Assembly (NCBI GenBank): GCA_030710605.1
Contig: CP092877.1
Span: forward strand, 45,740,406-45,804,405
Direction of reading: 5' to 3'
Length of the DNA stretch: 64,000 nt
Source of the DNA: Cordylochernes scorpioides
Lineage: Eukaryota > Arthropoda > Arachnida > Pseudoscorpiones > Chernetidae
The notes beneath the pieces were generated by a model. It was not told the DNA's origin, did no database searches, and saw only the letters and a program-made list of their open reading frames with translations. Made by a program: the position numbers and the translations under genes. Shown one piece after another: positions 54,180-64,000 of the stretch (position 1 is the first letter of the stretch; each line of letters begins with the position of its first letter).

Positions 54180-54420
54180 CGAATGGCCCAGGCAACGCCT
54201 GGATTTTACCAGATTAAATGCTTTTATTCAAATACTATTCGTTACAATTATAAATTGGCGCCGTGGATATCATTCTTGTATAATATATAAATGAGTTTTA
54301 AAAATTGTAAAAAAAAAAAAAAATGCCTCGGCCGGAAATCGAACCCGTGTCACCACACGAGTGTGACCTGTTGTCATTAAAATGTAATTTTTGTTGTTAA
54401 ACTTGTTAGCTCGGCTCCTA
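54180..54420 (-). repeat. tRNA-like SINE or tRNA pseudogene
   Basis: On the minus strand GACACGGGTTCGATTTCC is a good B box, followed by GGCCGAGGCATT and a 14-base T run that acts as a Pol III stop. The head before it (GTCACACTCGTGTGG) is not a good A box. Different from family A. Confidence 0.5.
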
Positions 54421-55620
54421 GTCTGACGAAATATAAATCTACTGTACTTGTAGTTTCAAACGATGTATGTCTTATTCTGATACATTCCAAAAAGATTTAT
54501 AATAATATTAAAATATCGAAGAAAATGATAAAAACACTCAATGGCAAACACATAAAAACACAAAAAACATCATAAGACTAATGGGATTGTAAACGCTTAA
54601 AAATCTGTAGTTATAAAGGTTCCATACCAAACCAATAATAGAATGCTACTAGATGTGTGAATTAAACAAATCAGAAAATTTGAAGTTGATCAATAAAATT
54701 TACACATCGTAAGAGATCCAACTATAATATTCAAGGGGCATCTAAAAAGAGGTTTAAACACGCGAACTTCGTTCAAATCATATGTAGAATGAATTCTGAT
54801 CTAGAAAATTTGGAATTGAAATAAAGTTCAACCTACAATGAGATCTAACTCTATATCACAATATAGTATTAAGGATAACTCCTAAAGTTGAGCAAATTAA
54901 AAAAAAGGAAAGGAAGACAATTGATAATAAATAAACCAAAATTGTTTATTTCAGCATCCAATAATGATTTCTCTTTACACACACTTATGCACATAAGAAA
55001 AAAATGATGTTAGTCTAGGTAAATTGTCTTAAAAAAAAACTAAACTAAGTATAAAAGAGAAATGTATAATTCTTAACTTCCTATTGATGACTTTTTTAAA
55101 AAAAAATTCTTACTTACATTTGCAGTTGCTCCCATTTGTGGGGGGGGCCTTTGGCCAAAAAGGCCCCCCAGTTGTGCACCCTTCCTTGACCACTCTAAGA
55201 CTGACTTTTTTCTCCCCCAGAGTGATCAAAATCATAACCGAAAAATAAAAAAATAATAAATCTTTTTCTGGTCACCCTCTGTGAAAAAAAAAATATATAT
55301 ATATACCTAGGTGAAATATATATATAATTTATATATATATATATACTGAAATAAAATCTAAAATTATTTCTCCATTACAAATTAATTAGATTTTTTATTT
55401 ATTTATTATCATTTACAAAGCACGCGATGTCCGTCTTGGATATTTGCATGCATACACAAGTTTGGGAGCTTTTACAGTAATTATTAATATGATTTTAGTT
55501 ATTATAATAGAAATTATTAACGTATTTGTCAGTTAGTTAACGATTTAATTACCCTATAGTGAATATTAGTGAACATCACAGTTAAGAACAGAAATTTAGA
55601 GCTATTTAGAGCATATAACT
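54421..55620. other. AT-rich, mostly unassigned
   Basis: Contains a hairpin at 55140-55170 (GGGGGGCCTTTGGCC / AAGGCCCCCC) and AT microsatellites at 55289-55345. The 3' end of the LINE at 55623 must lie in here; no clear tail was found. Confidence 0.4.
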
Positions 55621-55622
55621 AT

Positions 55623-58600
55623 TTACCATTTATTACAGCCCAGGCTATCTATTACTAAAAACATTCTACAAAATCTATTAAAATTTATATACATATATCT
55701 ATTATTAACTATTTGATTTAGACAATTTATATTTATTTGATTTTTGACTCTCAAGTCCTCTACAAGTCGACAGTCCGTTAGAATATGTACAGGATTTTCT
55801 TCTTCTGCACCACATGAGCATTTAGGCGAATCCGTCTTTCTGACCTTGTACAAATATGATCTAAAGTTACCGTGTCCAGTAAAAAATTGAACGTTGTAAA
55901 AATTTGGCTTGACATATTTGGGTATTTGGGAATCAGTAAAGAAGGACTTGAAAATGGTGTTAGTCTTCTCATAGTATTTCTGCAATTTTTCCCTTATATA
56001 ATTAGAAATTATATTCCTACTTGAAGAGTCAAATCGATTGTAATTTATTTCGGTTTTCAACATGTTAGATTCAATATATTCAGTAAGTTTGGGGACTTGT
56101 GCAAGTATGTGTGTACAATTCGATGATGTTGTACTGTAGGCCTGTATACAATGTTTTAAAATATTATATTGAAGAGAATTTAGTTTGTCTCCTTAGACTT
56201 TTTGTTTATGAATGGATACCATATCGGATAACCGTATGTAATTGTACTTCGATATAATGTCTTATACAGTATCAGTCTTTGTCTAAAGTCTAGACCCCAT
56301 GCTTTCTTTGTCAGGCCAAATAGGTATCCATTAGCTCTAGTTACTTTTATGATCGTTTCATTAACGTTAGGCGTAAAGTCCAGTTTGCTTCTGACTCGGT
56401 GATTTTTAATAGTCACACTCCTAGGATCTTAAGTTCTTCAACCGGTTTAATTAACTTGCTACCTGAAACTATTATATCGCTATTGCATTTATATAAATAT
56501 AATATTTTAGTTTTTTCATCTGACAATTTTAATTTACGACTTTCACACCACTCATTGATTTTTCTTAATACGTTATCTATTGTCTTTCTTAGTTGTTCAG
56601 GAGTTTAATTCCAACATATTAACGTAATATCATCTGCATATCCTATTGTTTCACAATTATCATCCAGATTATTATTCAGTATCTCATTAATAAGAATATT
56701 CCATAATGTGGGAGACAGTGGTCCTCCCTGTGGACATCCTTTACTTAGTTTCTTATTAATTTCAGTTGAGGAATATCTAAATCTTATTCTTCTATTATCA
56801 AAGTATGATTGTAGAAGTTTTATCATTGAAGCCTGCACACCATCTTCATCTAGTCTTTTCATCAAGGCCGGCCACCATGCATTATCAAACGCTGCATTAA
56901 TATCCACTGCAATTATTGCTGCATATTCTCTTGTTTTATGTTCTAACACAATTTTTATTATCTCAGTTAGTGCAGTAATAGTAGATTTCGATCTTCTAAA
57001 GCCATGTTGTCGATCACTTAGTAAATTAAAATTTTCATAATATTTTATTATTCTATTATTAATTATTTTTTCGAATATTTTAGAAATGTTGGAATTAAGA
57101 CATAAAGGTCTATAATTTTTGTAGTTATTAAAATCTGTTTTTCCAGGTTTCGGAATAATTATTGCCTCTGCTCTTTTCAATTCAGCAGAATAGTATTGTA
57201 GGTCTAAACATTTTTGAAATAGTTTCACCAATATAGGAGCTATAAATTGCTTAGTGTGCCTTATCATGTTGTTAGAGATGTTGCCTATTCCAGGAGATTT
57301 CTTTGGATTTAATTTGTCAATTAAGTCTTTAACTTCAGTAATCATAACCATCGGTTTTTCTTTATTGAGTAGTTTTAAATTATAATTTCTTATACTTTTA
57401 TGGGTGTTTGTATCTTCTTCACATTTATCATCTGGAAATAAGTTGTTTAATAATTCCTCACCGTTCTGCAAACATTCCATGTCAGTATTACCCTCCAAAT
57501 TTTGCATATTTCTCTTTCGATTAGATCCACTTTTTATGTTTTTATACACCTTATATAAGTTTCCATAAGGGTTGTTCGATTTGTTTTCCTCCAGAAAAAT
57601 TCTCCAGGATGCTTTCCTAGCTTTTTCTATTTCCCGTAAATACTTATTTCGTATGCTTTTATAGTATTGTTTAATATGATTAGGGCAATTTTTGTTTCTA
57701 TAGTAACAGTTTCTAAGATAATGACACACAGTGATCCTTTAGAAGCTGTAAATTCGTATTCCACCACTTATTACTAATATTATTTTTTGTTGTCATATTA
57801 TTATTTACTTTAAGTGAATTATATGCTGCCTCGATCAGTATGTTCGTAAGTTCTTTTACCGTTTGATCGATCATTTCTGGTGTATATCCACTATATCTAG
57901 TAAGTTTTCAATTTTTTCTCGTTCAGTGCTGTTAATTCTCTGACTAAAACTTAACCAGTTCGCATTTTTCTCATTAAATTTCCAAGTGGAATAATATTTT
58001 TCTGAACTAAATTGTTCGTTTGTATGTATTTCAAAAGATATAGCTACATGATCTAAAATTTGCGATATCTGCTGTGTCTTCCAATTTCTGATCGCCGCAA
58101 TTGCCTGTTTATTCGTTAGTGTGAGATCAATCGCACTTGCATCACGACATGTGGAAGTTTTATTATTATGGATGATTAAGTTTATTTCATCTATGATAGG
58201 GATCAGTCTGTGTCCATTATAATTTTTCCTGATGTCATACCATAACGGAGCTCTGGCATTGAAATCGCCGCAGATTATCACCGGTATATGTAAGTTTGTA
58301 TTAATTAACTTCTTCATAAACTCCTCGTGCTCATTTTTCATTGAATTCGGATGTATATAAATGTTGGAAAGATATATTTTCTTACTTTTTGTTTGTATGG
58401 TTATAGTTGTAGAGAATGAGTTAGTGAATTCTGTACTTAATTGAATTTTTTAAGCTGCTATTTCTTACAATTATTGCCGTATTTATATTGGGACTGTTCA
58501 TCAATTGATATTTTGTACAAGGTCCTGGAAATATTACCTCCTCTTTGATTATATAAGGTTCTTGTATCATTACTATATCTGCATTTCTAATTTCATCAGA

Positions 58601-58875
58601 TGCACAAAGCTCATTTATGCAATATTTGCTTTTTCTGGTATTTTGTTGAATAATTTTAATTTTGTCAATATATAGTTTTCTCTACCATCATTCTGGAAGT
58701 TTATTATTGGCCCGCATCTTCTATATTCGTTTATTATATAAGGTTCCTGTAATAGGACTATATCTGCTTCTTTGGTTTCATTGGATGAGTAAAGTTCGCT
58801 CAAGCTTGTATTACATTTCCGCATATTCTGTTGAATAATTTTTATCCTATCGATAGATTTCATTTGTGATGTCAT
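55623..58875 (-). pseudogene. R1-clade-like LINE ORF2: EEP endonuclease and reverse transcriptase
   Basis: Minus strand. Endonuclease: 58875-58615 (IIQQNMRKC, ADIVLLQEPYI) and 58341-57871 (PVIICGDFNARAPLW, SAIDLTLTN, QILDHVAISFEI), so catalytic E, D, N and H are visible. RT: 57729-56605 with AIIAVDINAAFDNAWWP, GCPQGGPLSPTLWN and GYADDITLICWN. Then a frameshifted connector (56416-56180) and a C-terminal CCHC-type finger (CSCGAEEENPVHILTDC) in 56063-55623. The AFDNAWWP block is a hallmark of R1/TRAS-type arthropod LINEs, and no RNase H follows. Frame breaks at about 57870, 56600, 56420 and 56180. The region 58440-58615 partly repeats the N-terminal endonuclease block. Confidence 0.9.
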
Positions 58876-58918
58876 CTGTTAGAAATATACATTAAGGACT
58901 CATTAAATTTCTGAAAAT

Positions 58919-59393
58919 TTAGTTTACACTATCTTCTGAGCCTGTTGTGTAATCTGTTCGCTGAATCATCAGGCTGATTTGTTTATTGTAAATTGGACAG
59001 TCCTTAGAATTTGGTTTGTGATCAAGATTGTTATTTTTAAAGTATGGGTGTTTGACGCAGTTGCAACACTTTATTATATTAGAACATTGATGTTGACCCT
59101 CTGTACCGCAGTTCACGCATTTTTTCAAGTTTGGGCAGTCGTTTTTCTTGTGGTTAGGGTTGAATATGAAACAGTTCTGACATTGGTTCACCAGGACTTT
59201 GTCTCGAACTTCACATCTTTGTACATCAGTATAAATTTTGTTGGCTTTCATTATAGCTTGGTAGGCCCGAGGCGAAACCCTCAGCACCACGTCATGATCA
59301 GGTTTATTGGACTTAATTGGGAAAAGTACCTTTAGTTCGTTTTTAAAGTTGTTAAGTTCTGGGTTCATCTCACAAATTTTGTTTGTAAAATCA
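58919..59393 (-). pseudogene. LINE ORF1, C-terminal part with CCHC fingers
   Basis: 59368-58919: PDHDVVLRVSPRAYQAIMK, then three cysteine/histidine clusters (CQNCFIFNPNHKKNDC, CVNCGTEGQHQC, CCNCVKHP...HKPNSKDC), the usual nucleic-acid-binding fingers of R1/Jockey ORF1. It ends 44 bp before ORF2. It is separated from its N-terminus by the Gypsy insertion. Confidence 0.88.
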
Positions 59394-59398
59394 GATAT

Positions 59399-59600
59399 TG
59401 ATATATAGCTAGCAATAAATATGTATATATATATATGTTTCTATGAAAATGTTAATCTGCAAGACGCAGGTTATCATCATCCCTTTTTGATTTGTTTTTG
59501 TCACTTTTTGGCGTTCCGAAAATAAACAATAAAAGGCTGTATCAGACTTTACTAAGACAATAAAGATTTGCTAAAAGTAAATGTGTACGAAGATGTTGCA
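59399..59600 (+). repeat. 5' LTR of the deleted Gypsy element
   Basis: 202 bp; contains AATAAACAATAAAAGGCTG. Confidence 0.92.
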
Positions 59601-59659
59601 TTTGGCGACGAGGATATAAGAGTAAGTACCCTCGAATACAGAAGGCCAAAACGCCTACG

Positions 59660-61606
59660 AATATCTCTGAATTAAGGTCATTTCTTGGTTTGGTAAACTT
59701 TTATGGGAAGTTCATACCCAATTTGCCAGAGCTTTTGAAGCCTCTTCATGAGCTTCTTCACAAAAAACTTCCTTGGGTTTGGACAAAGGAATGTGGAGAG
59801 GCCATTGACAAGTGCAAGAATAGCATTACCTCTGTGAGGGTGCTAGTCCCGTATGATGCGACTTTGCCATTGTGTTTGGCCACTGATGCATCGCAGATTG
59901 GAGTGGGCGCTGTGTTGTCACATATTATAGAAGGCCAGGAGAGACCGATTATGTTTGCCTCACGGACTTTATCGGAAGCAGAACAAAATTATTCTCAGAT
60001 TGAGAAGGAGGCTCTAGCCATTATTTATGGAGTTACCAAGTTTCATCAATTTATTTATGGAAGAAAATTTATTCTTATTACAGACCATAAGCCATTGGTG
60101 ACCATTTTGGGCTCAAGATCAGGAATCCCCACCTTATCTACTTCAAGATTGCAGCGTTGGGCGCTTATTTTGTCAGCTTATACTTACGATATTAAATTTC
60201 GAAGAACTCAAGACCATGGGGAATGCAGATCTTCTGTCACGTTTTCCTGTGGGCTGTGAAGAAATTCCAAGATTAAATAATGTCTATGCTTTATCCTTTG
60301 TGGAAGAATTGCCGATCACAGCGGAGGAAATTGCCACGGAAACTGAAAAAGACGAAGTGCTCTCATTGGCCAAATTTTATACTCAGCAAGGCTGGCCTGA
60401 AAAGGTGGCAGATCACCTCAGACCTTATTTTCAAAGGAAACTTGAGCTAACTGTAGATGGGAGTGTTTGGTTTGGGGAATTTTGGTGGCCAAATCTAGAT
60501 ACCCAAATCGAGTTTTTGGTAAATAAGTGCAGAAGCTGTCAGCAATCCCAGGATGGGCCAAATAAAGGAAAATGGCAACCCTGGAGATGGTCAACCAGAC
60601 CTTGGCAAAGAATCCACATTGATTTTGCAAATAAGGAAAACATTAATTTATTAATAGTAGTAGATAGTCATTCGAAGTGGATCGAAGCCATCCCAATGAG
60701 AGAGACCACCACACGCAAAACCATTGAGCAACTACGGCGACTTTTTTCTTCCTATGGTCTACCGGAGGAACTTGTATCTGATAATGGACCTCAGTTTACT
60801 GGTAGTGAAATGAAAGGTTTTCTGGAAGGAAATGGAATTAAACAAACATTGATCCCGGCGTACCACCCGCAAAGTAATGGCTTGGCTGAAAGAGCGGTTA
60901 GAACAATTAAGACTGCCCTGGATAAAAATAAAAGGAAAATTGGGGATACACCATTCAAGACACCTTATCAAAAGTTCTTCTGGCATATCGAAGCACCCCG
61001 CATGTGACAACGGGAAAGACTCCATCAGAGCTCTTTATTGGGCGTGCGCTTCGAACCAGAGTATCGTTGATACATCCCAGCTGGGCATCTAGAGTTAGGG
61101 ACCAGCAAGCCAGGCAAATGAAGTATGATCGGCGAACCCATTTGGAAGAATTCCAGATAGATGATTTAGTGTGGTGTAAAAACTTTAGAGGTGGTGATAA
61201 ATGGATCCCAGGAAAAATTGTGGGCAAGAAGGGAACTAGAGTCTACACCATTTTGATCCACGGACAGGTAAAGGCCTATCACAGGGATCAAATTAGAAAA
61301 AGGTGGAGGAATGGTGAGGAAGATGAGAGTGGAGATGGAGAGCGTCAACCCGAGCACTCAAGAGGAGCAGGTCCCAGTGCCATAATCTCGGAGGTTGTAC
61401 GAGACAGAGGTTATATGGAGTCGCTGTCGCCAGGACTAACTAGCCAGCGGTCGGATCAAGATTCAGAGGTTCAGAGTGATACAGACGATGGAAAGTCATT
61501 GGAGCCTCTTCGCTCGCTGGACCCCGAGGCCTTGAAAGAGGAGGGTCCTGTCCTAAGGCGGAACCCACCTCGAGCGAGGAGACCGCCTGTGAGATTTCGT
61601 GTTTGA
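59660..61606 (+). pseudogene. Gypsy Pol remnant: RT end, RNase H, integrase
   Basis: The frame starts in the RT connection domain (ELRSFLGLVNFYGKFIP near 59660), continues with RNase H (LATDASQIGVGAVL, ASRTLSEAEQNYSQIEKEALAI, FILITDHKPL) and shifts one base near 60220 into NADLLSRFP. Integrase follows: CRSCQQSQ without its full HH partner, core IHIDFA, VSDNGPQFT and NGLAERAVRTIK with D, D, E kept, a shift near 60970, then ELFIGRALRTRV and a C-terminal VWCKNFRGGDKWIPGKIV domain with an acidic/proline tail ending at 61606. It is K02A2.6-like. The segment between RNase H and integrase fingers is shorter than normal. Confidence 0.9.
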
Positions 61607-61619
61607 AGAGAGAAGATGG

Positions 61620-61819
61620 TGATATATAGCTAGCAATAAATATATATATATATATGTTTCTATGAAAATGTTAATCTGCAAGACGCAGGTTATCATCATC
61701 CCTTTTTGATTTGTTTTTGTCACTTTTTGGCGTTCCGAAAATAAACAATAAAAGGCTGTATCAGACTTTATTAAGACAATAAAGATTTGCTAAAAATAAA
61801 TGTGTACGAAGATGTTGCA
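61620..61819 (+). repeat. 3' LTR of the deleted Gypsy element
   Basis: 200 bp, preceded by the purine tract GAAGAGAGAAGATGG. Confidence 0.92.
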
Positions 61820-61824
61820 GATAT

Positions 61825-62470
61825 GTCTGTTGATTTATTTACATTTTTATAACAATAGTTGGATCTCTTTGATTAGGCTTATAGATTTTACATGTTTGGT
61901 TCAATTCGTCAATTTTCCTGAAACTCTCAATCAGTTGATCTATGTCTTGGTCGTTGGGTGATTTTAAAATTGTACCCTTTCGTGTATTTATCAATTTTGA
62001 GATTTTGGCGAAATTGCTTTATTGTTTCATTCACCTTTTGGTGTACATGAGCTGTATTTTGATCATCATTAGCAAATATAATCAATGTTTTCTTATCATT
62101 AGTGTATCTATTTTTTTTTTTTTGTAATATTTTATCATTTCTATTTTTGACTATTTCTGCGTATGTGTGCGATTCTTCGATTTTATTTTGTTTAACTAGT
62201 TGTGCTATATCATTTTTAATATCTGTGAAATTACCGTGCAATTGTTCCTCAAATTTATTTATATTTTCGTCTAACTTTATAAGCTCAGTTACGCTATCTT
62301 TGAGCTGTTTTATTGTACTTTTGAGAAAACCAAGATCTTGTTTACTTATTGTTTTTTGGTTATTATCAAATTTATCGGAGAAATATTTCCATATTTCATC
62401 CAATCGAGCAATTACCAGTGTATTCATTCTTAGAAAATTTGCATGTTCATTAACTTTATTCAATCTTTAA
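61825..62470 (-). pseudogene. LINE ORF1, N-terminal part
   Basis: 62463-61927: ATG start, coiled-coil-rich (LRMNTLVIARLDEIWKYF, FLKSTIKQLKDSVTELIKL), then ESHTYAEIVKNRN and KKTLIIFANDDQN, an RRM-like start typical of R1/Jockey ORF1, followed by frame-shifted RKIDELNQTCKIYKPNQRDP up to the Gypsy insertion at 61824. Leading 5' sequence was cut by or lies beyond the solo LTR at 62520. Confidence 0.8.
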
Positions 62471-62519
62471 GCAAATTAGCGCAGAACTTTAAAAATTATA
62501 TCTATCTTTATAAAAGTCA

Positions 62520-62885
62520 ATATTGTTGCATCATGGCTAATGAACCTATTTCATTTTAATTTGTAATATTATTTTTCATATATTTTGAATTCAAAATTAT
62601 ATTTTATATTTAATTATTTTATTAAACAGAATATATGTATTATAAACAGAATATATGTATTATAGAATCATCATTTGTATTTAGGTAAACTGTGTGACTT
62701 CACTGCTCTCTTTGATGTGAAAAAAAAAAGATTATTCTGGAGGCTACTTAAAGTAGAGTTATCTCATTATTCCCTTATACAAAATTGTAGGATGGTTGAA
62801 ACACGCTCTGGTAAGATGCAAGACCCAGCACAGGAGAGAATCAAGGCTGAAGAGTCTGCCAAGCCGCAACTTGGTGCAACAATAT
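62520..62885 (+). repeat. Solo LTR of the 23-28 kb Gypsy family
   Basis: 62524-62881 matches the LTRs at 23029 and 27908 (inverted), flanked by ATAT at 62520-62523 and 62882-62885. It keeps the Gag start codon at 62791 and the first 30 codons, so LTR recombination removed the body. Confidence 0.93.
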
Positions 62886-64000
62886 TAAGTTTCACCTATC
62901 AATTTCAAATTATTAACCAAGAAGAAGTTATAAAAAAGGGAATCAATAAACACTATTTACCGAATTGGAAGAGCGATGTGACGCACGTCCAGTCGATTCG
63001 GCCACCTAGCGGTAGAAAATTCATGAGAATTATCTAAATTAATATATTCTAATTTAGAAAAGAATAATTAATTTATCAATTCCCATGAATCATAAAACCA
63101 ATTTGTAAAATGATTTTAAAATTATTCAATGAATAATTCAGATGAATTATTTCGAATCTACTCCTACTATTAAACAAAAAATTGCCTAGGCCAACATAAA
63201 AAATATTTACATAAGAGAACAAAATAAGGCATGCGTTAGAAATTTGTATGGTGTAATTTGATGTCCCTCAGGCCTTTAAAAGGTTCTTCTCAGGCTGTAG
63301 GATGCATAAGCCACTGTATTTCAGGCCAAATGATAGGTCAGGGCATGGTGTGCCAGTGGTCTGCAGAATCCAGTCAGGGGCATCCAACATCCAGCCGAGA
63401 ACCTTGTTTCCTGAAATTCACTCATAATGTTTTCATTGTTGGGTCTGAGTCCAAAAATGGACCCAACAAAATTTAACAGACTTTAATTGCAAAATGTAGT
63501 TATTAGAATGTAAAATGTTATTTTTCAAAGTTTAAAATATTGTCATCTTAAAATGTAAATTGTCTTAAAAGCATAAAGCCTGTATATGATTTAATTATTT
63601 AAAATTTGATGAATAAAATTTTAAAGAAATTTCTTCACATTTTTATAAAATATATAAAACTTAGAGTTCCATTAAACTTATAAACTCTATCGTGGGAAGG
63701 AGGGGTAAGAAGGGGAAAAATTATATTTATTTGGTAACTCTGTAGCCAAATGCGAAGACTTTTTAAAATGTAAACATTGACATTTCTTAAGTTAATTTTC
63801 AATTATTTTAAAATCACTTTTTTTGATTATTTATTTTTTATTTTGAGATAATTTCTAAATATTATAATGAAATTCCAAATATATATATTGATCTGCAATT
63901 TATTTACTTTGCACATTGCTTTTGCCAATACTCCTAATTCTCTAGTTAATGACTTGGAATATAGAAATTCAATTAGCCCACAGACAAAGAGTCAATGTAC
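62886..64000. other. No gene recognised
   Basis: AT-rich. A GC-balanced patch at 63265-63475 has no convincing frame on either strand. GTTGGGTCTGAGTCCAAAAA near 63438 forms a small hairpin with TGGACCCAAC. Confidence 0.4.

Larger units (their letters stand above)
59394..61824 (+). mobile_element. Internally deleted Gypsy LTR element inserted in LINE ORF1, 5-bp GATAT duplication
   Basis: LTRs 59399-59600 and 61620-61819 (TGATATATAGC to GATGTTGCA) are nearly identical. GATAT is at 59394-59398 and 61820-61824. After the 5' LTR comes TTTGGCGACGAGGAT, a likely primer site of unknown tRNA. Gag, protease and the front of RT are missing. Confidence 0.93.

Noticed and set aside
63258-63476. 72-codon plus-strand frame as a gene
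   Set aside because: No family features and many stops in flanking sequence; composition alone is not enough.

Overview
The window is AT-rich, repeat-packed eukaryotic DNA, most likely from an arthropod and probably an insect. The pointers are an R1-clade-like LINE, several Copia and Gypsy LTR retrotransposons, tRNA-derived SINEs, and one host gene, a mitochondrial fission factor (Mff/Tango11-type) gene on the minus strand. Nothing in it looks prokaryotic, and short ATG-less frames are mostly noise. The species cannot be named from the sequence.

Layout. 1-2303: end of a Copia LTR beside a decayed Copia pol with its own 3' LTR. 2304-7440: SINE and ribozyme-repeat fragments, then a complete Copia element (3658-7092) that has lost its reverse transcriptase (RT) core. 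7100-9820: SINEs and foldback MITEs. 10366-17366: the Mff-like gene, whose 6.1-kb intron is filled with SINEs, MITEs, a Tigger/pogo-like element and an endonuclease remnant. 17.6-22.0 kb: inverted hammerhead-ribozyme repeats, a second Tigger-like copy and more SINEs. 23025-28270: full-length Gypsy element on the minus strand with 4-bp target duplication. 28.3-45.2 kb: a nested palindromic complex. 45.2-49.4 kb: unidentified retroelement-like and low-copy repeats. 49369-53818: nearly intact Copia element. 55.6-62.5 kb: R1-like LINE split by a deleted Gypsy element. 62520-62885: solo LTR of the 23-28 kb Gypsy family. The remainder to 64000 shows nothing clear.

The 28.3-45.2 kb complex is the most unusual part. 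Its backbone is a head-to-head inverted pair of about 3.3-kb units centred near 38620, each carrying a decayed RT gene reading outward and ending near (TA)n. A 1.6-kb foldback with the same ends lies next to it at 28820-30420. The left arm is interrupted by a 4.87-kb array of about 14 units of 350 bp (32558-37429), flanked by an exact 15-bp target duplication; 13 of the units carry a type I hammerhead ribozyme motif and the array itself is inverted at 34088. The right arm is interrupted by a 3.06-kb LTR element (40229-43291, 5-bp duplication, serine-tRNA-type primer site).

In that LTR element the RT, RNase H and integrase core is replaced by a KH RNA-binding domain closely resembling the third KH domain of hnRNP K (Drosophila bancal). 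This looks like capture of a host RNA-binding domain by a retrotransposon and is the best candidate for something undescribed.

Most transposable-element genes here are pseudogenes with frameshifts or deletions. The Copia element at 49-54 kb is the youngest looking, with LTRs differing at only a few positions.
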